A stretch of DNA of 64,000 nt from Nitrososphaerota archaeon (GTDB lineage Archaea > Thermoproteota > Nitrososphaeria > Nitrososphaerales > JACPRH01): the NCBI GenBank assembly GCA_016190055.1, contig JACPRH010000028.1:1-64000 (forward strand), given 5' to 3'. Both the position numbers and the translations under genes were made by a program. Below, one piece after another: positions 17,618-26,507 of this stretch (position 1 is the stretch's first letter; each line of letters begins with the position of its first letter). The notes under the pieces were generated by a model, which was not told the DNA's origin, did no database searches, and was given only the letters and a program-made list of their open reading frames with translations.

Positions 17618-18253
17618 TTAGGGTGCTGGTATTGCTCCAGGTATTGGTAGTTTGTCTGGGTTAGGCACTCCCTTGTCGTTGGTGTCTACTTTCTGGCTGA
17701 GTATGAGCCAGTTGCCTTCACCATCCACGTTGTGACAGGAGAAACAGCTTCCGCCTAACTCGTACTTGAATATCTGGCTGCCCAGGTGTGCTGGGTGCAC
17801 GATGTCTCTCAACGCTAGAGGAGCTACAGTACCTTTGCCTGCACGAGCACCCGTGCCAGGTGCATGACAGGCGAAGCATTCGGTAACATTAGGATTGTCT
17901 GTAGGCTGGAAAGCTGGATGTGTGCGGTTCCTAGCTTTCGTAGCGGCATGAGCCTCGTAAGCTAATGTGAACTGTCCAGATGTAGCATTAACTAGGTCAT
18001 GGCAGGCTGGGCAGCCTCGTCTAGGCTCAACTTCAGCTTCGATAGGGAATGCTAGTTGCTTAGCAAGAACATTTGTAACTGTTTCATTTGCGATTCTAGC
18101 CACATCCGCAGCGGTTAGGTTGCCTCCGGATTGGGCTTGTGCTCCGACTCTTACTGTGGAGAGTCCAACTGCTGCCACAGTGATTAGTAGTATGGTGGTG
18201 GCGATTAGAATTGAGGTGGTTAGTTGTCTGTTCATCTTGGTATTGCGATTCAC
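17618..18253 (-). CDS. Secreted/membrane-anchored triheme cytochrome c
   Basis: A 211-residue protein. Residues 10-35 form a hydrophobic signal or anchor. Three CXXCH motifs follow: CPACH at 81-85, CFACH at 126-130 and CFSCH at 170-174, with further histidines (102, 112, 153, 156) suited to be second ligands. It should sit on the outer side of the membrane as an electron carrier, perhaps for one of the molybdenum enzymes; that link is inference. An ATG at 18235 is an alternative start. Its promoter would lie in the AT-rich stretch 18265-18330, which also separates it from the phosphate genes' 3' end. Confidence 0.88.
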   Translation of the reverse strand: MNRNTKMNRQLTTSILIATTILLITVAAVGLSTVRVGAQAQSGGNLTAADVARIANETVTNVLAKQLAFPIEAEVEPRRGCPACHDLVNATSGQFTLAYEAHAATKARNRTHPAFQPTDNPNVTECFACHAPGTGARAGKGTVAPLALRDIVHPAHLGSQIFKYELGGSCFSCHNVDGEGNWLILSQKVDTNDKGVPNPDKLPIPGAIPAP

Positions 18254-18372
18254 TGCGTGTCTAATTAAGTTTAGTAGAATTTTCTTCTAGTCTTAACATA
18301 TGTTAAATATTACGTAAATAAAAACGGTTTTCCCCTGATTTTAGGCAGGATAAATGCATTATTTTGACGCGG

Positions 18373-18996
18373 TTACTTTCTTTCAGCCTGTTGCCCTGAC
18401 ACTATGTATACGACTGAGTCGGCCACGTAGGTGGCGTGATCGGCTATTCTTTCTAGGTAGCGGAGGATGAGTGTTCCTGCGAGCACGCATTTGAGATCTG
18501 CTTCCTCTGCCTTGGCGGCTTTCTGGACGAAGTCTAGGTAGGTTTTGTCGACGACGTCATCCATTTGCTTGATCTTTTTTGCGAGGGTGATGTCTCTTTC
18601 AGCGAAGGCCTTTATGCTTAGTTTTATCATCTCTTTCGCTTCGTTGCCCGCTTTCTCTACTGGTGCTTTATCGCAGCTTGAGAGGTCTCCGAAGAGCGTT
18701 AGTACTTGGGAGATGTCGTAGGCGTATCTTCCGAAGCGAGAGAAGTCGTACGCGATCTCCATGCAGGATTTTATGAATCGTAGGTCGGAGGCGACCGGCT
18801 GGTATCTTGCTATTAGTTCGACAGCTAGGTTGCTTGCTTCTTCCTGATGTATGCGGAGCTCTTCTGACGATTTGTATATCTGCTTCGTCAAGTCCTTCCC
18901 GTTTATGTAGGCGTCAATAGCTGTGGAGACAGTTTGCTGAGAACGCTCAGCCATGTCCAGAATCATGTTCTTCAGCCTCTCCAAGCCTACGTCCAT
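18373..18996 (-). CDS. phoU: PhoU phosphate regulator
   Basis: A PhoU protein of about 207 residues made of two three-helix repeats, each with the E.....AD and R..RYAYDIS / RYLERIADHA metal-binding patterns. PhoU restrains the Pst transporter when phosphate is ample. I choose the ATG at 18996; a TTG at 19095 would add 33 lysine/serine-rich residues and overlap pstB by 56 bases. Last gene of the pstSCAB-phoU operon. Confidence 0.88.
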   Translation of the reverse strand: MDVGLERLKNMILDMAERSQQTVSTAIDAYINGKDLTKQIYKSSEELRIHQEEASNLAVELIARYQPVASDLRFIKSCMEIAYDFSRFGRYAYDISQVLTLFGDLSSCDKAPVEKAGNEAKEMIKLSIKAFAERDITLAKKIKQMDDVVDKTYLDFVQKAAKAEEADLKCVLAGTLILRYLERIADHATYVADSVVYIVSGQQAERK

Positions 18997-19039
18997 TAAT
19001 CTAGCCAAACTCTTTCTACTACTCCTATGTGCTTGCTTC

Positions 19040-19897
19040 TTAGCCGAACCTGCCTGTGATGTATCTTTCTGTGAGTTCTTCTTTAGGGTTTTCAAAGATC
19101 TGTGAAGTGGGACCGTATTCGATAAGTTTGCCTAGGTAGAGAAAGGCTGTGTAGTCTGAGACTCTGGCTGCCTGCTGCATGTTGTGAGTTACCAACACCA
19201 CTGTGTAGTTCTCCTTCAAGGCTATTACTAACTGCTCTATCTTGGAGGTCGCTATCGGATCTAGGGCTGAAGTCGGCTCATCCATCAGGATTACTTCAGG
19301 CTCTACTGCGAGGGCTCTTGCGATGCAGAGTCTCTGCTGCTGTCCTCCTGAGAGGTTTGCTCCAGATTTGTAGAGATCATCCTTCACCTCATCCCAGAGT
19401 CCAGCTAACTCAAGGCTCCTTTTAGCTGCTTGCTCCAGCCTCTTTTTATCTCGTACTCCGCTGAGCTTCAATCCCGCTACTACGTTATCGTAGATCGACA
19501 TGGTTGGAAACGGGTTAGGTTTCTGGAAGACCATTCCAACCCTTCTTCTAACTGCCACTGGATCGGTTCCTTCTGAGTAGATGTCTACGTTGTCGAGAAG
19601 AACCTTCCCGGAGACCTTGGCGTTAGGAACTAGCTCATGCATCCGGTTGAAGCAGCGTATCAAAGTGGATTTTCCGCAGCCGGAGGGGCCGATTATCGCG
19701 GTTAACGCGTTGCTCTTTATTTTGATTGAGATGTCTTTGACGGCTTGGTTTTCGCCGAACCAAGCGTTGAGATCCTGCGCCTCAATCTTGTACTTGCTGA
19801 TCGTGCTGCTCGGCTGAGCCTCTACTTCACTCATAGACTTTTGCCCCAAGTTCATCCTGACACTCTCTAGATTTATCTTCGGAATCAATCTGATCAT
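19040..19897 (-). CDS. pstB: Phosphate ABC transporter ATPase
   Basis: A 285-residue ABC ATPase with Walker [11 protein letters not shown]-loop in [16 protein letters not shown] (the PstB-specific form), signature [15 protein letters not shown] and Walker [14 protein letters not shown]. It drives phosphate import through PstCA. The first 30 residues before [12 protein letters not shown] are extra, so an ATG at 19855 or 19837 may be the true start. It overlaps pstA by 4 bases. Confidence 0.95.
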   Translation of the reverse strand: MIRLIPKINLESVRMNLGQKSMSEVEAQPSSTISKYKIEAQDLNAWFGENQAVKDISIKIKSNALTAIIGPSGCGKSTLIRCFNRMHELVPNAKVSGKVLLDNVDIYSEGTDPVAVRRRVGMVFQKPNPFPTMSIYDNVVAGLKLSGVRDKKRLEQAAKRSLELAGLWDEVKDDLYKSGANLSGGQQQRLCIARALAVEPEVILMDEPTSALDPIATSKIEQLVIALKENYTVVLVTHNMQQAARVSDYTAFLYLGKLIEYGPTSQIFENPKEELTERYITGRFG

Positions 19898-20739
19898 CTC
19901 CTTGTCTTATACCTACCTCTAGTTGCTACACGTACCCCGATATTCAGTAGCAGGATTAGGAGGATGAGGATTAATGCTGCACCCCATCCCTGCTGGTGAG
20001 CGTAGTCGTAGGGTAGCAGAGCCAGCCTCCACACTCTAAGAGGAAGCGCATCCATAGGTTGGTTAAACCCGGCGAAGAACCATTGGCTGCCCAGTATCGT
20101 CATGATGAGCGGCGCTGTTTCACCCGCGATCCTGGCGACTGAGAGCATTACGCCGGTGATTATTCCTCCTCTACCGGTGCTTAAAACGACGCTGACGATA
20201 GTTCTCCATCTTCTGATGCCGAGGGCCATTGCTGCTTCACGGATCGAGTTGGGGACAAGCTTCAGCGACTCCTCAGTGGTTCGTGAAACCACTGGAAGCA
20301 TAATGATGGCGAGAGCGATGGCGCCCGCGATTACTGAGAAGCTGCCTAGCGCCAAGACCACCAGCACATACACGAAGATACCTACCACGATAGATGGGAA
20401 CTCTGATAACACATCGTTGAAGAACCGCACTGTTCTTCCGAACTTGTTGTCACCGTACTCTGACAGGTATATGCCGGATATTACGCCTAGAGGGACGCCG
20501 ATCAGGCAGGTTAAGCCTATCAGGATGAGTGTGCCTTCGATGGCGTTCGCGATGCCTCCTCCCGGCTGCCCGATTGGGCCGGGGGTCTGGGTGAGGAACT
20601 CTATGCTGAGCGCTGGAGCACCGTTTCTAATCACCTCAAACAGGATGCTTCCAAGCGGAATCACCGCTATCAGGACGCAGAAGGCGGCTAAGCCGAAGGC
20701 CAATCTGTCTTTGAGCTTCCTAACTGTGTAGCTTGCCAA
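19894..20739 (-). CDS. pstA: Phosphate ABC transporter permease PstA
   Basis: A 281-residue membrane protein with six predicted helices. The [14 protein letters not shown] coupling loop typical of Pst permeases is present, as is the [17 protein letters not shown] segment. It forms the channel with PstC. It follows pstC by 3 bases and overlaps pstB by 4, showing a tight operon. Confidence 0.93.
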   Translation of the reverse strand: MASYTVRKLKDRLAFGLAAFCVLIAVIPLGSILFEVIRNGAPALSIEFLTQTPGPIGQPGGGIANAIEGTLILIGLTCLIGVPLGVISGIYLSEYGDNKFGRTVRFFNDVLSEFPSIVVGIFVYVLVVLALGSFSVIAGAIALAIIMLPVVSRTTEESLKLVPNSIREAAMALGIRRWRTIVSVVLSTGRGGIITGVMLSVARIAGETAPLIMTILGSQWFFAGFNQPMDALPLRVWRLALLPYDYAHQQGWGAALILILLILLLNIGVRVATRGRYKTRR

Positions 20740-20742
20740 TTG

Positions 20743-21738
20743 TTACTCCACCGCTCCTCCTTTAACCTTCAATACTCGCCACACCAGGAACTGCGCAAAG
20801 ATGTTGATGGCTAAAGCGAACAGGAACAGCACCAGCCCTACGCCTATCAGTGCAGAGGGGTGCAGAGACGTTGGATCGGCCTCGTTAAACTCGTTAGCGA
20901 TGAGTGAGGCCATTGTTTGGCCGCCTTTCAGAAGCGATGTTGGTAGAGCCGCTGGTCCAACTGTGTTTCCGATGACCATTGTCACAGCCATCGTTTCTCC
21001 CACTGCTCTTCCTAGGCCTAGGATGGCGGCTCCGAAGATGCCTGAGCGGGCGTAGCTTAGAACACCTATTCTGATGGTTTCCCAGCGAGTCGCGCCGATG
21101 CTGTAGGCTGCTTCTCTCTGGCTGTCTGGAACCGCATTCATAATCTCTCTTGAGACTGCTGAGACTGTTGGAATGATCATTATGGCTAGGATGATGCCGG
21201 CTGTGAGTATGTCGAGGCCGAAGGGTGTGCCTTGGAAGACCGGTATGAATCCTAAGTAGGTTGAGAGCGGTGTCTCGATGTAGTCTTTGACCCAGAACCT
21301 TAGGATGAAGATGCCCCAAAGCCCGTAGACTACGCTCGGAACGGCTGCTAACAGTTCTATGAGGAAGGATAATGGGGTTCTGATGGCGTTAGGCGCCATT
21401 TCGGAGAGGAAGATCGCGATGCCTAGGCTGATTGGGACACCTATCAGCAAGGCTAATGCTGATGTTGCCAGTGTTCCCAGAATGTAGGGGAGGATTCCGA
21501 AGGCTTCTCTTCCAGCCACGGGGTTCCAGTTCAAACCGGTAACGAAGCCTAGGCCGAACCGCTCCAGCGCTGGGAGAGATCCTGTGACTAACTCTATGAC
21601 CATTAGTATGATGGTGATGATGACGCCTGACGCCAGCACTAGCGTCAGGAGTTTGAAGAAACTGTCTCCTGACCATGTGATTTTGCGTTTGTGATGCGTC
21701 TGCTTGCTGCTCTTCTGGGCGTCATCGTCGCTGTTCAT
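20743..21738 (-). CDS. pstC: Phosphate ABC transporter permease PstC
   Basis: A 331-residue permease. After a polar N-terminus of about 25 residues it has six or more hydrophobic helices and the coupling loop REAAYSIGATRWETI, then GLGRAVGETMAVTMVIGN, both diagnostic of PstC. It pairs with PstA in the inner channel. It starts 24 bases downstream of pstS. Confidence 0.94.
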   Translation of the reverse strand: MNSDDDAQKSSKQTHHKRKITWSGDSFFKLLTLVLASGVIITIILMVIELVTGSLPALERFGLGFVTGLNWNPVAGREAFGILPYILGTLATSALALLIGVPISLGIAIFLSEMAPNAIRTPLSFLIELLAAVPSVVYGLWGIFILRFWVKDYIETPLSTYLGFIPVFQGTPFGLDILTAGIILAIMIIPTVSAVSREIMNAVPDSQREAAYSIGATRWETIRIGVLSYARSGIFGAAILGLGRAVGETMAVTMVIGNTVGPAALPTSLLKGGQTMASLIANEFNEADPTSLHPSALIGVGLVLFLFALAINIFAQFLVWRVLKVKGGAVE

Positions 21739-21762
21739 AGGTTACACTTCGTTCATGTTCGT

Positions 21763-22920
21763 CTATTGGCTTCGTAGTGGTTGTCCGTTGAAGGTGATTG
21801 AGTTGATTGTCTGTTCGTCTATTGTGACGACGGTTTGAGGCAGTGGAACGTATTGGAGCTTTGATGAGTAGTTTTGTCCGTCGTGAACTACCCACCATAG
21901 GAAGTCTACTAGGGCCTTAGCTTTTTCGCTGTTCATTGAAGGTACGGTTGAGAGGTCTTTGTAGACTAGTAGGTAGCTGAAGCTCGCGATTGGGTATGAG
22001 TCTGCTCCCGGTGCGTTCAATACGCTGACGTTTTCCCATCTCTGGTCGCCTCTGGGTAGGTTTGCTGCTACCGAGGATACTGCTGCGCCTGTTGATCCCA
22101 GTGTGGGCTCGATGAACTTGCCTTCCTTGTTCTGGATGAAAGCATAGCTCATCTTGTTCTGCAGCGCGTAGGCGAGCTCAACGTATCCTACTGTGTACTG
22201 TGTTCCTCGGACTAGTCCTGCTACGCCCTCGTTACCCGATGAGCCTAATCCAGCAGGCCATTGAACTGCTGTTCCGCTCCCTACCTTGCTTTGCCAGTCT
22301 GGGCTAACTAGGGATAGGTAGCTTGTCCAGATGAATGTAGTTCCTGAGCCGTCTGATCTATGCACTACCTGTATGTCGTTGTTGGGCAGCTTAATGTCGG
22401 GGTTCAGGTTCTGTATCGCTGGATCGTTCCACTTTGTGATTTTGCCTAGGAAGATGTCAGCTATGATTGGGCCTGTTATCTTCAATCCCTTCTCTACTCC
22501 GGGTAGATTGTAGGCTAATACTACTGAGCCGATTGTTTCAGGGATGTGAAGTGTATTAGATGCAGCCTGTCTCTGCTTCGCGTTGAGTGGTGCGTCGGAT
22601 GCTGCGAAATCAACCGTCTTCTCGGTTAGCTGTCTGATTCCTCCGCCGCTACCGATAGATTGGTAGCCGATTCTGATGTTCGGGTGGATCTTGTTGTATT
22701 CAACCGTCATTGTGGATAGAAGCGGATATGGGAATGTTGCTCCAGCCCCGTTTATCGTAACTGACTGGTTTTGACTTGTGCCTCCCTGCGGCTTGGCTGC
22801 TTGGGGTAAAGCCAAGTATGCTATGATGCCGGCCGCCACTATTATTGCTGCGGCGCCTACGACAAGGGTCGTCTTAGCTACCGCTTTTCTTGCTCTTTTG
22901 CTTCGCAAATTTGTTATCAC
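21763..22920 (-). CDS. pstS: Phosphate-binding protein of the Pst transporter
   Basis: A binding protein of about 385 residues. An N-terminal hydrophobic anchor (AKTTLVVGAAAIIVAAGIIA) is followed by VTINGAGATFPYPL, GSGGGIRQL and VVHRSDGSGTTFIW, the phosphate-binding loops of PstS. The GTG at 22920 is preferred because the TATA-like element near 22950 then sits about 28 bases upstream; a TTG at 22971 would put the start upstream of that element. First gene of the phosphate operon; arsenate may also enter by this route. Confidence 0.92.
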   Translation of the reverse strand: MITNLRSKRARKAVAKTTLVVGAAAIIVAAGIIAYLALPQAAKPQGGTSQNQSVTINGAGATFPYPLLSTMTVEYNKIHPNIRIGYQSIGSGGGIRQLTEKTVDFAASDAPLNAKQRQAASNTLHIPETIGSVVLAYNLPGVEKGLKITGPIIADIFLGKITKWNDPAIQNLNPDIKLPNNDIQVVHRSDGSGTTFIWTSYLSLVSPDWQSKVGSGTAVQWPAGLGSSGNEGVAGLVRGTQYTVGYVELAYALQNKMSYAFIQNKEGKFIEPTLGSTGAAVSSVAANLPRGDQRWENVSVLNAPGADSYPIASFSYLLVYKDLSTVPSMNSEKAKALVDFLWWVVHDGQNYSSKLQYVPLPQTVVTIDEQTINSITFNGQPLRSQ

Positions 22921-23018
22921 TTTACGAAGGAAGGTATCTCGAACGCCGTATATATGGTAATCACAAGCCAAATATATTGGCAGCAGTTAACCATATGGAT
23001 AACAATTATCTATAGTGA
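22921..23018. promoter_or_regulatory. Divergent pstS / phoU-like promoter region with three short palindromes
   Basis: The 98 bases between the two divergent starts carry three near-palindromes of the form CC-AT-rich-GG: CCGTATATATGG (22947-22958), CCAAATATATTGG (22968-22980) and CCATATGG (22991-22998, within TTAACCATATGGATAA). The first doubles as a TATA element for pstS and the third lies 20-28 bases upstream of the TTG of the AbrB-PhoU gene. They are good candidates for operators of the adjacent AbrB-PhoU regulator. Confidence 0.55.
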
Positions 23019-24095
23019 TTGGATTTGGTAGCGATTCAGCGTAGGGATGAAGAGGTTAGGAAGATACAGTTCTCCGGTAAGTCATCGTATACTGTTGCTC
23101 TTCCGAAGAAGTGGATTGAGGAGATGGGGCTTGGACCCGGCGATCAAATCATAGTTGCGAGGCAGAGTGACGCGTCGCTTCTACTTTCACAGAAAGGGGA
23201 TTATGTTCGAGGCGGCAGAGGTGAGGCCGTAGTCGAGGTTTCTCAGAAAGATAGCGCAGGCTCCCTAGTCCGGAAACTGATCTCAGTGTACCTCTTAGGG
23301 TACAACGTGCTTCACATAAAGGCGAAGGAGGGTCGTTTAACATCAACCCAGCGAGATGTGATCAAGGAGGCCGCTCGCAGGCATCTTGTTGGAACGGAGG
23401 TGGTGGCTGACTCTACTGAGGAGACTACGCTGCAGGTTCTTCTCAGCTACCCTGAGCTCAGCGTAGAGAACGCGTTGCGGCGGATGTTTCTTTTGACCGC
23501 TTCGATGCATAAGGACGCTATACTCGCCATGAAACAGTTCGATAAAGACTCAGCTAAAGCTGTAGTGAAGAGTGATGATGAGGTAGACCGGTTCAATATC
23601 TATGTGATACGGCAGCTGCAGATGGCCGTTCAGAACGACCGCGTGTTGAAGGAGATAGGTCTAACGACACCTAGAGAATGCCTAGGATACAGGTTGATAG
23701 TGAAGAGCGTGGAGAGAGTTGCTGACCACGCTGCGAGAATAGCTCAAGGCGTCCTTGATCTTGAGGAGCCCTTAGACGAGTCAATACTCGCCAAAATCAC
23801 AAATCTCAGCGATTTTGCGCTGAACATCTTCGAGGAGTCAGGCCTCTCACTGTTCAAACGAGACTACGACGCGGCCGACGGAATAGTTGGGAGAGTAAAC
23901 ATCTTCGAAGACATGGAGAAGGATCTACTAGTCACGATAGGACGAGAGAAACCAACCGAACCCTACTACACTGCTCGGCTCATAATAGGTGACCTGAGAA
24001 GAACAGCGGAGCATTCAAGCGACATAGCTGAGATAGTGCTCAACATGACGGCTGGACAAGTTATTATTGACACCGGGAAAAGCAACAGCGGCTAG
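23019..24095 (+). CDS. AbrB/SpoVT DNA-binding domain fused to PhoU (phosphate regulator)
   Basis: A 358-residue archaeal-type fusion. Residues 13-50 (VRKIQFSGKSSYTVALPKKW) form a swapped-hairpin AbrB DNA-binding domain; residues 120-350 carry two PhoU helical repeats with RVADHAARIAQG and RRTAEHSSDIAE. It is divergent from pstS and probably represses the phosphate operon when phosphate is plentiful, sensing the state of PstB/PhoU or a metabolite. TTG start at 23019. A paralogue lies at 34.9 kb beside the arsenic-like sensing genes. Confidence 0.88.
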   Translation: MDLVAIQRRDEEVRKIQFSGKSSYTVALPKKWIEEMGLGPGDQIIVARQSDASLLLSQKGDYVRGGRGEAVVEVSQKDSAGSLVRKLISVYLLGYNVLHIKAKEGRLTSTQRDVIKEAARRHLVGTEVVADSTEETTLQVLLSYPELSVENALRRMFLLTASMHKDAILAMKQFDKDSAKAVVKSDDEVDRFNIYVIRQLQMAVQNDRVLKEIGLTTPRECLGYRLIVKSVERVADHAARIAQGVLDLEEPLDESILAKITNLSDFALNIFEESGLSLFKRDYDAADGIVGRVNIFEDMEKDLLVTIGREKPTEPYYTARLIIGDLRRTAEHSSDIAEIVLNMTAGQVIIDTGKSNSG

Positions 24096-24506
24096 CTAAG
24101 CCTTCTCCTTCTCTGATAGCTCAACTACTCTTCGCTCTATCTCGTCCCTGATTCTTCTTATCTCTTCTATCGGCTTTCCTTTCGGATCCTCAAGGCCCCA
24201 GTCTACCAGCTTCTTCTGCATCTTGGCAAGCATCGGTGCAGGACAGACAGCCTCTATAGAGCAGCCCATAGTGACAACCAAACTGGCCTCCTCAATCATC
24301 TCATTCGTAAGCATCTTAGGCTTGTTTGACGAGATGTCGATACCTTTCTCCTGCATCAACTGCACAGTCACTGGGCTCACAGTTTTCGCTGGGGCTGTTC
24401 CCGCACTAGATACCCGCAAACCAAGTTTCTTAGCGAAGGCCTCAGCCATTTGGCTTCTTCCAGAGTTTCCGACACACACGAACAGGACATGCTGTTTTTC
24501 TTTCAT
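24096..24506 (-). CDS. arsC: Arsenate reductase, low-molecular-weight phosphatase type (copy 1)
   Basis: A 136-residue protein with the catalytic P-loop CVGNSGRS (CX5R) close to the N-terminus and further cysteines (VTMGCSIEAVC) in the region used by thioredoxin-coupled ArsC for its disulfide cascade. It reduces arsenate to arsenite for export. I start at the ATG at 24506, which puts the P-loop at the family position. Strongly similar to the copy at 47.4 kb. This copy sits between the phosphate regulator and the molybdenum cofactor genes, not with an exporter. Confidence 0.9.
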   Translation of the reverse strand: MKEKQHVLFVCVGNSGRSQMAEAFAKKLGLRVSSAGTAPAKTVSPVTVQLMQEKGIDISSNKPKMLTNEMIEEASLVVTMGCSIEAVCPAPMLAKMQKKLVDWGLEDPKGKPIEEIRRIRDEIERRVVELSEKEKA

Positions 24507-24667
24507 TCTCAGATCAGCTTGAAGTTGGACCCTGAGTCGAAGCAACAATTAGATGTCCTATCCAATAAGCGTTTGGACTATCTATTTTGCGCTGTTTCAT
24601 TTCCGGGTGGTGCACGCTCATTTGTCCAGCGTCGTCACCCGATAACGGAACAGAACAATCTATTTAG

Positions 24668-25204
24668 CTAGTTCAGTTTGAACTGTTCTGTGACTACGTT
24701 GACTAGCTGTTCACCGTTTTTCTGCATGTTGATGACAGGTATTCCGTGTATAGGTCCTTTCTCTTCATTTGAAACTCGTCCGACGATAGCTATTATGGGT
24801 GGGCTCGTTCCCTTAAGGCGATTTTCAACGTCTTCCACATCTTTAGCAGACACTATTTTGACTACATCTTCTCGTTTAGCTAGCATCCAGTGAAACCCTT
24901 CAAGTATGACTAGGTCAAATCCTCCATCTTTGAAAAGATCCACAAGTCTCTCCAAAGTATAGTCGGGCCCATGCTCCTTCCGAAACACGGTAACCTCATT
25001 CTCAGCTACACAGACAACTCTGGTGGCTCCAGCCTTAGTATGCCTCCAAGTGTCTTTGCCTTCAACATCAATCGTGAAATTAGAGTGATGAACATGCTTA
25101 GCGGATCCAATCTTAAACCCCTTTTCAGTCAGCCTAGCGATAAGATACTCAACAGTAGATGTCTTACCAGACTTGCTGCTACCAATAACTGACAGAATCC
25201 TCAT
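24668..25204 (-). CDS. mobB: Molybdopterin-guanine dinucleotide biosynthesis protein MobB
   Basis: A 178-residue GTPase with Walker A GSSKSGKTSTVEYL at the N-terminus, AKHVHHSNFTIDVEGKDTWRH and FDLVILEGFHW, the typical MobB blocks. It assists MobA in attaching GMP to molybdopterin, giving the bis-MGD cofactor that DMSO-reductase-family enzymes in this window need. The ATG at 25204 is used since it follows moeA by 4 bases; the upstream ATG at 25231 would overlap moeA. Confidence 0.9.
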   Translation of the reverse strand: MRILSVIGSSKSGKTSTVEYLIARLTEKGFKIGSAKHVHHSNFTIDVEGKDTWRHTKAGATRVVCVAENEVTVFRKEHGPDYTLERLVDLFKDGGFDLVILEGFHWMLAKREDVVKIVSAKDVEDVENRLKGTSPPIIAIVGRVSNEEKGPIHGIPVINMQKNGEQLVNVVTEQFKLN

Positions 25205-25208
25205 GTCT

Positions 25209-26498
25209 CTATCTACTCTCTCCAAGCGCATAGAACTCTAGACCGCTGTAAACTTTAACATCCACGCTTGCTCCCGCATCCAATGCGACACCAGCCTGAA
25301 TCATCGCGAAACCGTTCGCATCGGCAAGGTTCTTCAACACTGACAATGGTTTTCTCATCGGGACCGCGCGATGCTCTCCGCCGCGCCTGTATATCTTCAC
25401 CGGTAACACCAGCTCAATCCCGGGTTTACTGGGCCTGATAGGCTCGTCGAGCACACATTTCACTATGGGTAGATGATCTTTGAAGCCTAGGCCTAGCTGA
25501 CGATTCAGTAGCGGAAGAACTAGAAGGTAGAATGTTGCTACTGTAGATCCCACATGCCCTGGAAGCATCACTACTGGTTTGCCCTGAACTAGGCCGAAGC
25601 CGCTGACCTTACCTGCGCTCACCGCCACTCCGTGGAAGACGATTCCATGTCCTTCTCCACCGAGTTTTTCAATAGTGTCTGGCACAAAATCCTTGACGCC
25701 TACTGAGCATCCGGCTATCGTGACGATGATATCTGCCTGCTGGGTAGCTGTGATTATTTTCTGCGTGATATCTTCGATGCTGTCCTTGGCGATCCCAATT
25801 AGTACAGGTTCGGCGTTAAAGACTTTGATTAGGTCTCCTATGATGTATGCGTTGTTATTTACGATCTTGTTCGGAGTACCTCGGAATGGTTCAGTAAGCT
25901 CTTCTCCCACCGAGATTACTGCGACACGCGGTTTCCGAGCGACTTTAATTGTCTCTCGGTTTAACGCGACGAGAAGCCCAATATCCTGCGGCCGGATTAT
26001 GCGGCCCTTCGGAATGACTAAATCCTGCTCCTTTACATCTTCTCCAATCAAACAGATGTTGCGGTTAGGCTTCAACGGCGTCTGAACCACTATAGTTGCC
26101 TCTTCTTGCCGAGCGCTCTCCACCGTCAGCACCGCATCAGCTCCCTTCGGAATCGGTGCGCCACAGGCCACATACATTGTCTCACTGTTCTTGATGACGG
26201 CGTCTGTTGGGTGATCCGGCGGGTAAAGTTCTCCCTTAACGACAAGCCGGATCTGGTTGCTGTCTGAAGCTTTTTGGATATCCTTAGTGTTAATAGCGTA
26301 GCCGTCCATCGCGGCGAAGTTGTGGTCAGGCAGGTTAAACCCAGACACGATGTCTTCAGCTAGGACTCTGCCTAGAGACTTAACTGTATCTACGGTCTCT
26401 TCAAGAATAGGTTGGTTTGAAGAAGCGGCCTGTTCTATTCGGTGTAGCGCCTCCTCCAGCCTGATCAGCTTAAAGCCATGTTTTCGACGATCATTCAA
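25209..26498 (-). CDS. moeA: Molybdopterin molybdenumtransferase MoeA
   Basis: A 429-residue MoeA. The N-terminal LPDHNFAAMDGYAI loop, the MoCF domain with VISVGEEL and the VMLPGHVGSTVATFYLLVLP block, and a C-terminal beta domain are all in order. The usual TGGTS-like motif reads IAGCSVGVKDF. It inserts molybdate into adenylylated molybdopterin. Member of the mobA - permease - moeA - mobB series on one strand. Confidence 0.92.
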   Translation of the reverse strand: MNDRRKHGFKLIRLEEALHRIEQAASSNQPILEETVDTVKSLGRVLAEDIVSGFNLPDHNFAAMDGYAINTKDIQKASDSNQIRLVVKGELYPPDHPTDAVIKNSETMYVACGAPIPKGADAVLTVESARQEEATIVVQTPLKPNRNICLIGEDVKEQDLVIPKGRIIRPQDIGLLVALNRETIKVARKPRVAVISVGEELTEPFRGTPNKIVNNNAYIIGDLIKVFNAEPVLIGIAKDSIEDITQKIITATQQADIIVTIAGCSVGVKDFVPDTIEKLGGEGHGIVFHGVAVSAGKVSGFGLVQGKPVVMLPGHVGSTVATFYLLVLPLLNRQLGLGFKDHLPIVKCVLDEPIRPSKPGIELVLPVKIYRRGGEHRAVPMRKPLSVLKNLADANGFAMIQAGVALDAGASVDVKVYSGLEFYALGESR

Positions 26499-26507
26499 TC
26501 TTCTTCC

